Origin: Dyadobacter psychrophilus
Lineage (GTDB): Bacteria; Bacteroidota; Bacteroidia; Cytophagales; Spirosomataceae
Assembly: GCF_900167945.1 (NCBI RefSeq)
Contig: NZ_FUZA01000002.1
Coordinates: forward strand, 1 to 64,000
DNA length: 64,000 bases
Direction of reading: 5' to 3'
Shown: piece by piece, positions 1 through 9,000 of the stretch
Position numbering within the stretch: position 1 is the stretch's first letter
Layout: the number at the start of each line of letters is the position of its first letter
The notes under the pieces: model-generated
Database searches by the model: none
Seen by the model: only the letters and a program-made list of their open reading frames with translations
Told to the model about the DNA's origin: nothing
Program-made: the position numbers and the translations under genes

Positions 1-1
1 A

Positions 2-307
2 TTTATAAGCAAGAAACTGGCCAAATGGTGCGAGAAAAAGCAAATTGAGCAAAAATTCATTCAACCAGGCAAACCGATGCAGAACGGATTTAATGAACGA
101 CTGAACAGAACATATCGTGAAGACGTGCTGAATGCTTACTTTTTTGATTCTTTGGAGCAGCTGCGAATTCTATCGGATAAATGGCTCGACACTTACAACA
201 GCAAGCACCCGCACCGATCAATGAAGGGGCTAACTCCGAATCAAAAGCGCCTACTACTAACGGAAGATGCCATGAAAAAAGAAGAATTAATTGCGAACAA
301 TTTATAA
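2..307 (+). CDS. IS3-family transposase OrfB, C-terminal fragment (5' end outside window)
   Basis: The frame is open from the left edge, so the gene is cut by the window and not necessarily broken. The visible part is the end of an rve-type (DDE) integrase core: a PGKPMQNGFNERLNRTYRED block that holds the third catalytic acidic residue (the E of NERLN), followed by the usual IS3 OrfB tail with YNSKHPHRSMKGLTPNQ, close to the family pattern YNxxRPHxxLxxxTP. It would catalyse cut-and-paste or copy-out transposition. Whether OrfA and the upstream catalytic D residues are intact cannot be seen. It marks the edge of an accessory region. The family call is firm; activity is unknown. Confidence 0.88.
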   Translation, partial: FISKKLAKWCEKKQIEQKFIQPGKPMQNGFNERLNRTYREDVLNAYFFDSLEQLRILSDKWLDTYNSKHPHRSMKGLTPNQKRLLLTEDAMKKEELIANNL

Positions 308-314
308 CCGAATC

Positions 315-360
315 TAAAACTACACCGCTCTAAAAAGGGGAAGCCTACAATCTAGTTTTA
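315..360. repeat. Inverted repeat just after the transposase stop
   Basis: TAAAACTA at 315-322 is repeated inverted as TAGTTTTA at 353-360, within the 60 bases after the transposase stop. It may belong to the right end of the insertion sequence or be a small terminator. The terminal repeat of the IS cannot be confirmed because the left end is outside the window. No target-site duplication can be tested. Confidence 0.3.
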
Positions 361-478
361 CATTGTCTTTTAAGTCAATCTTCAAAAGTGAACGGTATAG
401 ATCCAATCACCTAAAATGTTTTGAAAAAAGCTTCATCTATGGCGGAATGTCACCAGTTTTTGTTAAACAATATCCTTC

Positions 479-904
479 ATGAATCTTTCAAATAATTTTA
501 ACCTGACAGAGCTGTTGCGCTCACAAACCGCAACGAGAAAAAGGTTTGACGAACAATTTGATCCAGGACCGCAGATCATTGAGAATCTGCGGGCACTATG
601 TTCGAATATCTTGCAACCTCTTCGGGAACACCTGGATTTACCGCTATTTATAAGCTCCGGTTTTCGTTGTGCAAGGCTGAATCGGGCAGTTGGCGGCGCA
701 CAGAAAAGCCAACATTTGTTTGGCCAGGCTGCTGACCTCGAAGCTGTTGTTGGTATTACGAATCGGGATATTTTTGAAGCGATTAAGACGTCTGAATTGC
801 CTTTCGATCAGTTAATCTGGGAGTTTGGCAATGAAGAAGAACCCTCTTGGGTTCATGTATCATTTTCTGAAAGGAATCGGAGGCAGGTAATAGTAGTGAG
901 CTAA
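479..904 (+). CDS. Peptidase M15A-type D-Ala-D-Ala carboxypeptidase / endolysin-like
   Basis: 141 residues, a single peptidase M15_3 type domain without signal peptide. The zinc ligands of the family are recognisable: SQHxxGQAAD near residues 77-86 supplies His and Asp, and WVHVSF near residue 123 supplies the last His. ISSGFRCARLN just before the first motif is also typical. Known members cleave peptidoglycan stem peptides, either as phage endolysins or as carboxypeptidases. The lack of a signal peptide suggests release through another route or a phage/injection-system origin. It is the first gene of a tight + strand cluster: the next gene starts 19 bases downstream. The start ATG is the first in frame. 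Confidence 0.8.
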   Translation: MNLSNNFNLTELLRSQTATRKRFDEQFDPGPQIIENLRALCSNILQPLREHLDLPLFISSGFRCARLNRAVGGAQKSQHLFGQAADLEAVVGITNRDIFEAIKTSELPFDQLIWEFGNEEEPSWVHVSFSERNRRQVIVVS

Positions 905-923
905 TCATTTAGGTGCTAATGTT

Positions 924-2150
924 ATGATCGGAAATGTGGCGCTAGACGTGGTGATAGGCCTTGTGTTTATTTACCTTTTATACAGCTTGTATGCGACAAT
1001 TTTAATGGAGATCATTTCTTCCATTTTAGGTTTGAGGGCACGAAACCTTTGCTATGCCTTATCAAGAATGCTAATGGATGAAGACGACCTCGGCAGCAGT
1101 GGCTCGAACTTTTTGGCCAGACTGGGAACGACAATTACACGTTTTACCGGAAAATCCTGGAACCTCAAAAATCCGGAACTTTATAATAAATTTTTCAGTC
1201 AGCCATCCATTAAATATTTGTCGAGCGGCGGCCTGGGGCATCGACCATCCTACCTTTCTGCAGAAAACTTTTCAAAGGCTCTTATTGACAGCATCAAGGT
1301 AGATCGTGTTGAGGTGGGTGAGCTCCTTAAAATTCAGCTGGGATTAAGAATATGGGCAATCACGAAAGAAGAAGAACCGACGGCCGGGCCAGAGCAATTA
1401 GTTATCGCTGGACAGATCAAGAAATTGCTGGATCAACGCAATCCGGATCTCGTACAATTCAGAACCCTATTGGAGCAGTGGTACTCTGGAATTCCGATGG
1501 ATCTGGAATTTGATATAGCATTGCCGTCGGAGCAATCTGATACGATCAGACAAATTGAGTCAATGCTGCATGATGCGAATAATGATCTTGTCAAATTCAA
1601 AATCCTGCTCGAAAATTGGTATAACGATACAATGGAACGAGCATCTGGTTGGTTTAAACAAACCACCCAAGCGATTCTGATCTTAATTGGAGCAGGTCTG
1701 GCTGTTGGCTTTGATGTGGATACGATCAAAATCATGAAAAAATTGTCAAAAGACACGGAAGCAAGAGAACAGCTGGTACAGATGGCGATCGATTTTAACG
1801 CCAGGAATGAGGGGCTGATACAAAAAATGAATAATGGTAAGGACACCTTGCGTGTAGAAAACCAATTGAATACCCGTCTCGACTCCCTTTCATCAATAAA
1901 GCAAACATTGGAAGCAGACATTCAAAGTGCGCGTAGCATGGTCGTTACTCCACCATCTGATGATTCTTCTATTTTTGGTTACTTGCTGACGATCCTTGCG
2001 CTTTCGTTGGGTGCACCCTTTTGGTTCGACCTGCTCAATAAGCTGGTTAAACTTCGTACTTCGAGTGCCGCTCCCGCCAGATCCGGCGGGGAGGCTGGTT
2101 CTATTGATTCCGATGTAAGCAACCGTAACATTATAAATCGGGTAGGATGA
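924..2150 (+). CDS. Membrane protein of unknown function
   Basis: 408 residues; I do not recognise a named family. There is an N-terminal hydrophobic segment (about residues 5-35), a long polar, partly helical region, a second hydrophobic segment near 245-265 (AILILIGAGLAVGF) and a third near 350-372 (YLLTILALSLGAPFW). The stretch between segments two and three is charged and probably coiled coil. It lies 19 bases after the M15 peptidase and its stop overlaps the next start as ATGA, so the two are probably translationally coupled. Context suggests an envelope-associated job. No catalytic motif was seen. Confidence 0.8.
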   Translation: MIGNVALDVVIGLVFIYLLYSLYATILMEIISSILGLRARNLCYALSRMLMDEDDLGSSGSNFLARLGTTITRFTGKSWNLKNPELYNKFFSQPSIKYLSSGGLGHRPSYLSAENFSKALIDSIKVDRVEVGELLKIQLGLRIWAITKEEEPTAGPEQLVIAGQIKKLLDQRNPDLVQFRTLLEQWYSGIPMDLEFDIALPSEQSDTIRQIESMLHDANNDLVKFKILLENWYNDTMERASGWFKQTTQAILILIGAGLAVGFDVDTIKIMKKLSKDTEAREQLVQMAIDFNARNEGLIQKMNNGKDTLRVENQLNTRLDSLSSIKQTLEADIQSARSMVVTPPSDDSSIFGYLLTILALSLGAPFWFDLLNKLVKLRTSSAAPARSGGEAGSIDSDVSNRNIINRVG

Positions 2151-3487
2151 AAGGGATTGTCAACCAGCACTTGAATGAGAGACAGCTGAAACCGAGCGTA
2201 AACGCTAATATTTCACATTTCTACAGGAAGGGGGATGTATTGGAAATTGCTGGCGCAACGCTGGGAGATCCCTTCGACGACGATAATCTATGGTATTCGC
2301 TGGCTAACGGCGGATTTGTCTGGAACGGAGCTGTTGATATTGAACCGCAATGCATCACACCTGATCCGGGGGACAAAGAGCAGTACATTATTTCCTATCG
2401 AGAAATCCTGGACAACGGAAAGCCGAATATGTTTACAAAGGAACCTCCTGATAAATTATATTTCACTCCGCTTTTACTTCCAGGCCATGAGGAGTCTATT
2501 CGTTTCAATCAATTAGATCCTGAAAATGCCGCAGATGCTATAATCAAGTCCGTGAGAAAGCTTGCAGACAAAAGGCGGAGACATGTGGTATTATACATTC
2601 ATGGATTTCAGCCTTTCTCTTCGCTTAAGTTGGATCTACTGTCTAGCTTTGCCAACAATTATATGAACCATCCTGGTAACAAGGTTGCAAAGGTCTTGTT
2701 CATGGTGTGGCCGGCGCAGGGTTTGAGCCGAAAACGGGCAGACGATCGGGCTATCGAGGCAGGAAGACACTTTACAGACAAAAACTTATTTGAGCCCCTT
2801 AAAATAATTTCAAAACAACTAAGTGACGCCGGACTTTTTTTGGATCTCATAGTCCATTCATTCGGACATCAGTTGCTCAATGGAATGCTCAATCCGCCGG
2901 TTCCTAACAATATCCCTGAACAGATTTTCGAGAATATCTTTTTGATGGCCTCAGATGTCACGCATCTGGCCCTTAGCGAAGGAGGGAAGGAGCTTGATAA
3001 TTTTTTTGGCAAGAGCAGCACCTTCACCTACGACTACACACTGCTCAAAAGGCTTGGCAAAAATATTAATGTATTTTATGACGAGTTTGATTACCTGCTT
3101 TATTCCAGTACTAAGAGATTTGTGGGAGCAAAGCGAATAGCAAACGCACCAGATCCACAACAATTGACCGCCAGTTACCGCAACTTAGGGAACTATGGCA
3201 CCAGTGAATTTAAAGAAGGATTTATACCACAGGATGGTTTTCATATTCAATCTGTCCAGGAGCTTATCAAGCCCGGTGACCTAATTAATCTCTGTGATTT
3301 TCCATGGCAGCAATATGATAAGGAGTCTTTCTTTAGAAAGCATATTAATCAGGCAGTGAGTACGGCTAACTATGCAGGATTTGGACTGCTTGATATTATC
3401 TTTAACCAAAGAAGACTGCAAAACTATCACAAATATGTCTTCACCTGCAAGCCTGTTGTGAATGAGGTGTTGTCTAGAATGACCTAG
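2147..3487 (+). CDS. SH3-like domain fused to alpha/beta hydrolase (serine hydrolase-like)
   Basis: 446 residues. The first 65 or so look like a bacterial SH3-like domain (YRKGDVLEIAG ... LWYSLANGGFVWNGAV), a module that often binds cell wall. Residues about 140-260 look like an alpha/beta hydrolase: VVLYIHGFQ gives the oxyanion-side HG motif, and LIVHSFGHQLL carries the nucleophile elbow in the order HSFGH (GxSxG-like with the first Gly replaced by His). The layout resembles the DUF900/COG4782 group. Substrate is unknown. There is no signal peptide. It is coupled to the upstream membrane-protein gene by a 4-base ATGA overlap. Confidence 0.7.
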   Translation: MKGIVNQHLNERQLKPSVNANISHFYRKGDVLEIAGATLGDPFDDDNLWYSLANGGFVWNGAVDIEPQCITPDPGDKEQYIISYREILDNGKPNMFTKEPPDKLYFTPLLLPGHEESIRFNQLDPENAADAIIKSVRKLADKRRRHVVLYIHGFQPFSSLKLDLLSSFANNYMNHPGNKVAKVLFMVWPAQGLSRKRADDRAIEAGRHFTDKNLFEPLKIISKQLSDAGLFLDLIVHSFGHQLLNGMLNPPVPNNIPEQIFENIFLMASDVTHLALSEGGKELDNFFGKSSTFTYDYTLLKRLGKNINVFYDEFDYLLYSSTKRFVGAKRIANAPDPQQLTASYRNLGNYGTSEFKEGFIPQDGFHIQSVQELIKPGDLINLCDFPWQQYDKESFFRKHINQAVSTANYAGFGLLDIIFNQRRLQNYHKYVFTCKPVVNEVLSRMT

Positions 3488-3515
3488 CATTTGGTTTTAA
3501 AATTTTTACCAAATG
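3488..3515. repeat. Perfect 8-bp inverted repeat between hydrolase and metallophosphoesterase
   Basis: CATTTGGT (3488-3495) and ACCAAATG (3508-3515) form a perfect inverted repeat around a 12-base AT-only centre, directly after the hydrolase stop codon. No T-run follows, so it could be an operator for the next gene as well as a weak terminator. Confidence 0.45.
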
Positions 3516-3557
3516 ACCATTTAATGTTTCACAAATCGTGACTTAAACTGGATCAAG

Positions 3558-4772
3558 ATGAAAATACAATACTCACATGACAAAAGACAACGCTTTCTTA
3601 CCTTATTTCATTTGGTTTTAATTCCAATTTGGTGCTCTTGCGCAAGCTACAAAACGCGATATTTGGGCGACGGAGAAACATGGGAAAATTACCATCCGGA
3701 TACCAACTTGACTCTTAAACACAGGATGTATCTAATTGGCGATGCGGGCAATGCAGTAAGTCCTGAAACAACTCCAAGTTTAAGTTATTTAAACAAAAAG
3801 CTAAGTGAGGAATCGGCAAATACTTCAATTTTGTTTCTAGGTGATAATATTTATCCGAAAGGAATGCCTCCGAGGGATAATAAAATTCGGAGGGCAGCCG
3901 AATATAGTTTAATGAGACAACTTGATGTCTTGATACAATTCAAAGGACATCCAATCTTTATTCCAGGCAATCATGATTGGAAATTTAAGACCATCGGAGT
4001 AGATGAACAACGTAAATTTATTCAGCAACATTTGGACTCATATAGATTTGCAAGAGATGCTAAGATATTTTTTTATCCGGAAAATTTAGGCATTGGTCCT
4101 GACAAAATAAATTTAAGTGAACATGTCGCATTGCTAGTTTTCGATTCACACCAACTACTTATGAATTGGAACAAGAAGTCGACAGAAAAAAATTCGAATA
4201 ATATTAGAACTAAAAAATATTTTAAAAAGAAATTAGAAGATACACTTAAAACCCTCGGTTCTAAACATATCGTCATCGCCATGCATCATCCGCCATATAG
4301 TTATGGCCCACATGGGGGAAGATATAATTTAAAACAACATCTTCTGCCCGTGACAGAGCTTGAAAGCGCCCCCTCCTGGCTCTACTTGCCACTGCCAATA
4401 ATTGGTAGTGTGTATGTTGGAGTTAGAACTCTCCTTCGCGTCAAGGCGGATGTACATAATTGCAGGTATCACAAATTAAGGAGAGTGTTGCTTTCAGCAA
4501 CCGACCAAAGAGCCAATGTAACATTTGTTAGTGGGCATGAGCATACATTGCAGTATATCGAAACGAAAGGTCATTCATTTGTTGTGAGCGGAAGTGGATC
4601 AAAAAGCAGTCCGGTCGGCCTTAAAAAAAACAAGTCGCTATTTGCCTCAACAAAAATCGGCTACAGTGTTATGGATTTTTACGATAAAGATCAAACATGG
4701 ATTACCTATTTCAGTGTAAGGGAAGATGGCAGTCACGCTGAGCCGATATTCAGAAGAAAATTGAACAATTGA
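3558..4772 (+). CDS. Calcineurin-like metallophosphoesterase, probably exported
   Basis: 404 residues. The two-metal phosphoesterase motifs appear in order: LIGDAGN (GDxG, near residue 60), LFLGDNIYPKG (GDxxY, near 95), FIPGNHDW (GNHD, near 139), AMHHPP (near 240) and SGHEH (GHxH, near 323). The N-terminus has a hydrophobic stretch ending in WCSCAS, a possible but non-canonical lipoprotein signal. It probably cleaves a phosphate monoester or diester outside the cytoplasm. The coding sequence is visibly more AT-rich than its neighbours, which suggests separate acquisition. It ends 11 bases before the convergent DUF3616 gene. It belongs to the same + strand cluster by a 70-base gap, but an inverted repeat sits in that gap. 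Confidence 0.85.
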   Translation: MKIQYSHDKRQRFLTLFHLVLIPIWCSCASYKTRYLGDGETWENYHPDTNLTLKHRMYLIGDAGNAVSPETTPSLSYLNKKLSEESANTSILFLGDNIYPKGMPPRDNKIRRAAEYSLMRQLDVLIQFKGHPIFIPGNHDWKFKTIGVDEQRKFIQQHLDSYRFARDAKIFFYPENLGIGPDKINLSEHVALLVFDSHQLLMNWNKKSTEKNSNNIRTKKYFKKKLEDTLKTLGSKHIVIAMHHPPYSYGPHGGRYNLKQHLLPVTELESAPSWLYLPLPIIGSVYVGVRTLLRVKADVHNCRYHKLRRVLLSATDQRANVTFVSGHEHTLQYIETKGHSFVVSGSGSKSSPVGLKKNKSLFASTKIGYSVMDFYDKDQTWITYFSVREDGSHAEPIFRRKLNN

Positions 4773-4783
4773 GCGATTTTTTA

Positions 4784-5902
4784 TTACCCAAATAAAGGAA
4801 AGACATCAGCCTTCAAGCTAGTCGTGCCTGCAGGTTGACGATCTTGCGAAGCCGAGTCGTATACGACTAAAATTAAATCGGACTGCCTATCACCCGTTGA
4901 GGAAAACAGCGTCATTCCCTCAGCATGATCCACGCCTTTTCCAAAAGGAAGATCCATTACCTTTTTTAAGATATCTTTATTAAAAATCACACTGTCGTTC
5001 CCTTGGTTTACGCCACCTATCCATCGATAAATTGTAACAGGCCCATCCAGTTCCATTGTTGGACCCGCCAAAATAAGCAGATCCGATTCATGGATACAAA
5101 GGTCCCGAATGCCAAGACCATCTAACGGAAGAACATGTTTTTTATAACCTTTTAATAGCAATACCGAACTAGAATGATCAACCTCGTCATCTAACAGTAG
5201 TTCAAGTATTACCGCCCAACCCCTTAAAACCGGACCTCGCAGGCCAATAAATATCTTTTTTCCTGCGACTGCCAAACCTTCGATATCGAAACCATTATCC
5301 TTGCCTGGAATATCAAAGAACTTTTTAAGGTGCTCATCATTTTGCAAATTGATAATTTCGTTGGCTATAATCCCGTCTTTTAATTGAGCAGCTACGCGAA
5401 TGCCCCTATTCTGCTCGACCTTATCTTTCGGTACAAAGGTTTCATCTTGCTTTTCAAGGGGAATTCGGGCGAGTACGAATCTATTTCCGTCACTTTTTAC
5501 ATCTGATAATTTGGTAAGCCTTTCCTCATTGGTCTCAGCATGGCCGCTTTCAGATTTTTTGCGCTTTGCGCTATGTGACCCGACCAACCACAAATAGCCA
5601 TCCTTATAATCAAGGCCTTCAATATCTGCTTCTTTAAACTTTATTTTACCAGTATCACTGAAAGTGGGCGGGACTGGAAGTTCAATAAAATTACTCAGTA
5701 AAAATTGCTCGTGTTTTCCATAAAAGTAATTCCCCTGATCATCCTCATTGATGAGTGAAAGCCGTTCCAGGCTTATCGTCTCGTCATTGGCAACCCATAA
5801 TGTATTCTCAATCCGGACTGAAACTGACAGGCCGGAGCTAAGCTTCTTGTCATCGTTTATCTGGTTATGGGCGGGATCAAATTCCAGCAAGGCGAATTTC
5901 AT
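4784..5902 (-). CDS. DUF3616 domain protein
   Basis: 372 residues matching the DUF3616 family in overall pattern: LSVSVRIENTLWVANDETISLERL at the start, DIEGLDYKDGYLWLVGSHS in the middle and FDIEGLAVAGKKIFIGLRGPVLRGWAVI later. The repeated blades suggest a beta-propeller. There is no signal peptide and the function is unknown. It converges with the metallophosphoesterase (11-base gap). The much larger sensor gene on the same strand lies 109 bases upstream, so co-transcription is possible. Confidence 0.75.
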   Translation of the reverse strand: MKFALLEFDPAHNQINDDKKLSSGLSVSVRIENTLWVANDETISLERLSLINEDDQGNYFYGKHEQFLLSNFIELPVPPTFSDTGKIKFKEADIEGLDYKDGYLWLVGSHSAKRKKSESGHAETNEERLTKLSDVKSDGNRFVLARIPLEKQDETFVPKDKVEQNRGIRVAAQLKDGIIANEIINLQNDEHLKKFFDIPGKDNGFDIEGLAVAGKKIFIGLRGPVLRGWAVILELLLDDEVDHSSSVLLLKGYKKHVLPLDGLGIRDLCIHESDLLILAGPTMELDGPVTIYRWIGGVNQGNDSVIFNKDILKKVMDLPFGKGVDHAEGMTLFSSTGDRQSDLILVVYDSASQDRQPAGTTSLKADVFPLFG

Positions 5903-6011
5903 ATTATTATAGATTTTAGAATGTTTATAATCGTAATTATCTCAAATCAGAATTTCCGACGGAGTGACGATGGCCATATCAATGAAGTTGGCGAGGGTTT
6001 GGCTATATCGG

Positions 6012-9000
6012 CTAAGTTGCTGGTTTCTTATTACCTCCTGAAACGGCCGAGAGAAGATTAATGAGGGCCGGAATGGCGGTCGCAAGTGCCCCCAGCGTCG
6101 TCAGCAGCTTCAGGCTCGCTTCACGCTGGGACGAAATGATGAATACCAATATGGCCAGCGAAACCAGCATCAATGGAACCCTAATCTTGTTCCAATTAGT
6201 GTTATCATTGATTTTTGCCGTAATCACTGCCAGCTCGCTACTACTGAGGCCGGAAAGAATAAAATTCCGGAAGCTTTTTGAAAATAGACTGAAACGCCCG
6301 CTGCCTTCGACGACAAGTCCCTTTCTGATAAGGATCCTGAAGGTATCTTTGTCGAACGAATTAACAAGCCCGTCTTCGGCAAGGTCGTACAATATAAATT
6401 TTTCTTCCTCCGACAAGGACTGCCAGATAGAAAAATATTGGTGGTAATTTTCAACATACCCGTCAAATACCTCCTTTTCAGAGGGTTTGATCCCTTTCAA
6501 CCGCGAATCCTTTTTTTCAAAATCGGGCGGTGTAACAGGATCGATGATGATCCTGAATGAACGTAGCAATGAATGCCATCTTTCCTCATCTTGTGGACCA
6601 GCCTCTTTTGGCGCGGCTGCCTTACTGGCTGCGAGCATAACAGCTGGGTGGACCGTGGAGCAAACCATCAATTTTCTGTTTCCGCTCACGTGCAGGACTT
6701 TTCCAAGGAAGGCGATTTTTTGATTGTTAGTTTCAATGGATTTGAAATCGCGCTCAAAGTTTTCAATAATGATAGTTGCATTTGGGTCCATGCATGCTGC
6801 ATTTACCTTAAGATCCCAGTCATTGTTGGGACTGTCCTTCTGCATCGGCATCTTTGCCAGGTCCAATACCTGTTTTGATGGCAAGTCGCTCGATGCAGAA
6901 GCGCAGATACCCTGAAAGCCGATGAGAAATGTCCTTTCGGGCTGCTTCCCTTTAATCCAAGTTTTGATATCAAATGCCGGCGAAGGCTGCTCTCCAACCA
7001 TCCTGAGTGAAAAAATCTTGCGAACCAATCCAAATACGACTCTGCAAAAAGCAGCTATGGCCAGCGAAAACATAAGCCATGGCAGAAAGCCGCCGGCATA
7101 ACGAGCATCAGGCAGATGGAAATCGAGCGCTACCGATTTGATTACAAGGTAAGTTTCGGGTAAAAGTCGAAAATAGATAACACTGGCTCCCCTTTCATCA
7201 GGATTTTGCCGAAGCAGATTATTAAAATAGAAAGAAAAATCGAATGCGGCGGCATTGTTGATATTAATACGGTCTGGCATTTTTTCATTGGAATACAGGT
7301 GGAAGCTCCGTAATAGATTGATTGCAGCTTCATCTTTCTCTCTAAACGGGCCTTTGTTCATGTCAAAAGAAATGGAGTCAACCCAATATTGATCTTTGTA
7401 AAGGCTCTGCTGGATTTCATATTGCTGGCGGGATGTCAGGCTTCTGTTGCTTGTATTGCGTGGTAAATGTGCTATTTCTCCGGCATTTGCCTCGGCCATT
7501 TCCAACTGAATATACCTGGCGATCAGGTGCTGGTCATAATTATAAGCGGCTCTGAAAAACAGCAGTATCGGCAGCCCCATGCTGACCAGCGTCCAGCTTA
7601 CGAGCATAGCAACGTATGCTTTTTCATAGCAAATAAACTTTCCAATCAGTTCATCCTCGGAAAACAACCAATAGGCCAGGTACAGTAAGCCACCCATTCC
7701 CAGGATCACGAGCTGGAACTCAATCAAAACCCAAAACGATTGATGTGGCATGATCCAAGCGATGATCATCAGAAAAAGGATGAAAAGTATTCCCACACTC
7801 ACTCCTTTGCGTTTGAACAAAGCAAGTTTCTCTGCACCTGGTTCGTTACGGTAACGTGTGTAAAAAAGTAGATTCAGAAACACCGGCATGAGTGAGATAG
7901 AGGATAGCAGCATAAAAATACGGTTCAGAATAGTCTCGTCGGTGAAGCATACTGCGAGGACAATGAACTGACTCAGGTTGAATACTCCGGCAAAAAAATA
8001 CTCCTTCCGGCTGGTTGCTTTTGGCCCTAACCAGCTGGTCTCAAACATTCTGTCTTTGAAGCTGAGTCGCTGAGCAGAAGCCAGAAAAATTGCGAGCACC
8101 TGAATGATGATCAGCCCGAACAGTATAAGTTGCATTAAGAACGTAAATGTATATACGTTAATGTCTCTGTACTCGTCGAAAATAAGGTCCTCCATGATTA
8201 CCATATAAAATGGCAATCCGCCCCCAACCGGCTTCATTTGTACATCAAATTCGCGACCGTAGTATTGTGTTTTAAAGCTGCGGTCGGTGCCCGATTTGAT
8301 GCTCATTTGGAGATTTCTTTCATCCGAGAATTCTTCGAACAGATTTTCGTTGAGGTTCTTGGTCGTATCCGAATGGTACAGTACCCGGCCATTGTTGTCG
8401 ATCATAACAAAAGAATAGCCAGGTGGTATCCTTGATTTTTTCAGGCTTTGCGCGCTGAAAAGGATGACTGCCACCGGCTTATACTTAGATGGCTTAGCAA
8501 TGACAGTCAGGAATTTACCTGATACCCACGAGACAATTTGATCGACATAGAGCTGTGCACTATCAATCCCGGCAAGTGCATAAGTGCGCTCTTGCATGGT
8601 ATTCCGAAAGTATGGTCTTTCATCAAACTGACCAGGAGAAAAAGTGCTGTCCACTGCTGTTGTCCACGTCCTGAATTCTTCTCCTTTTTTGGTCATCCAA
8701 AAGACGCGGTCAAGTTGGGAACCTTTCACTATACTATTAATCTTTTCCAGTTCCTGTGAGGAGGCAGGCACAGATTTCCCTACATCATAAAAGTTTTTAT
8801 CGAATTCGCTGTTCTGTATAATACAGTTGTCCAACAAATCGAGTTTGCGATAATTGTCCTGTATTTCTTTTATATATGCGTCCGAAATGGCCGAGGCGAG
8901 CCTTTGTTTGGTATGCCGCTTATCTTCTGAAAAAGTGGTACTGTATTTAACAAAACAGAAAAACACCAAAGAAACCAGCAACGCCGATACAATTGAAACC

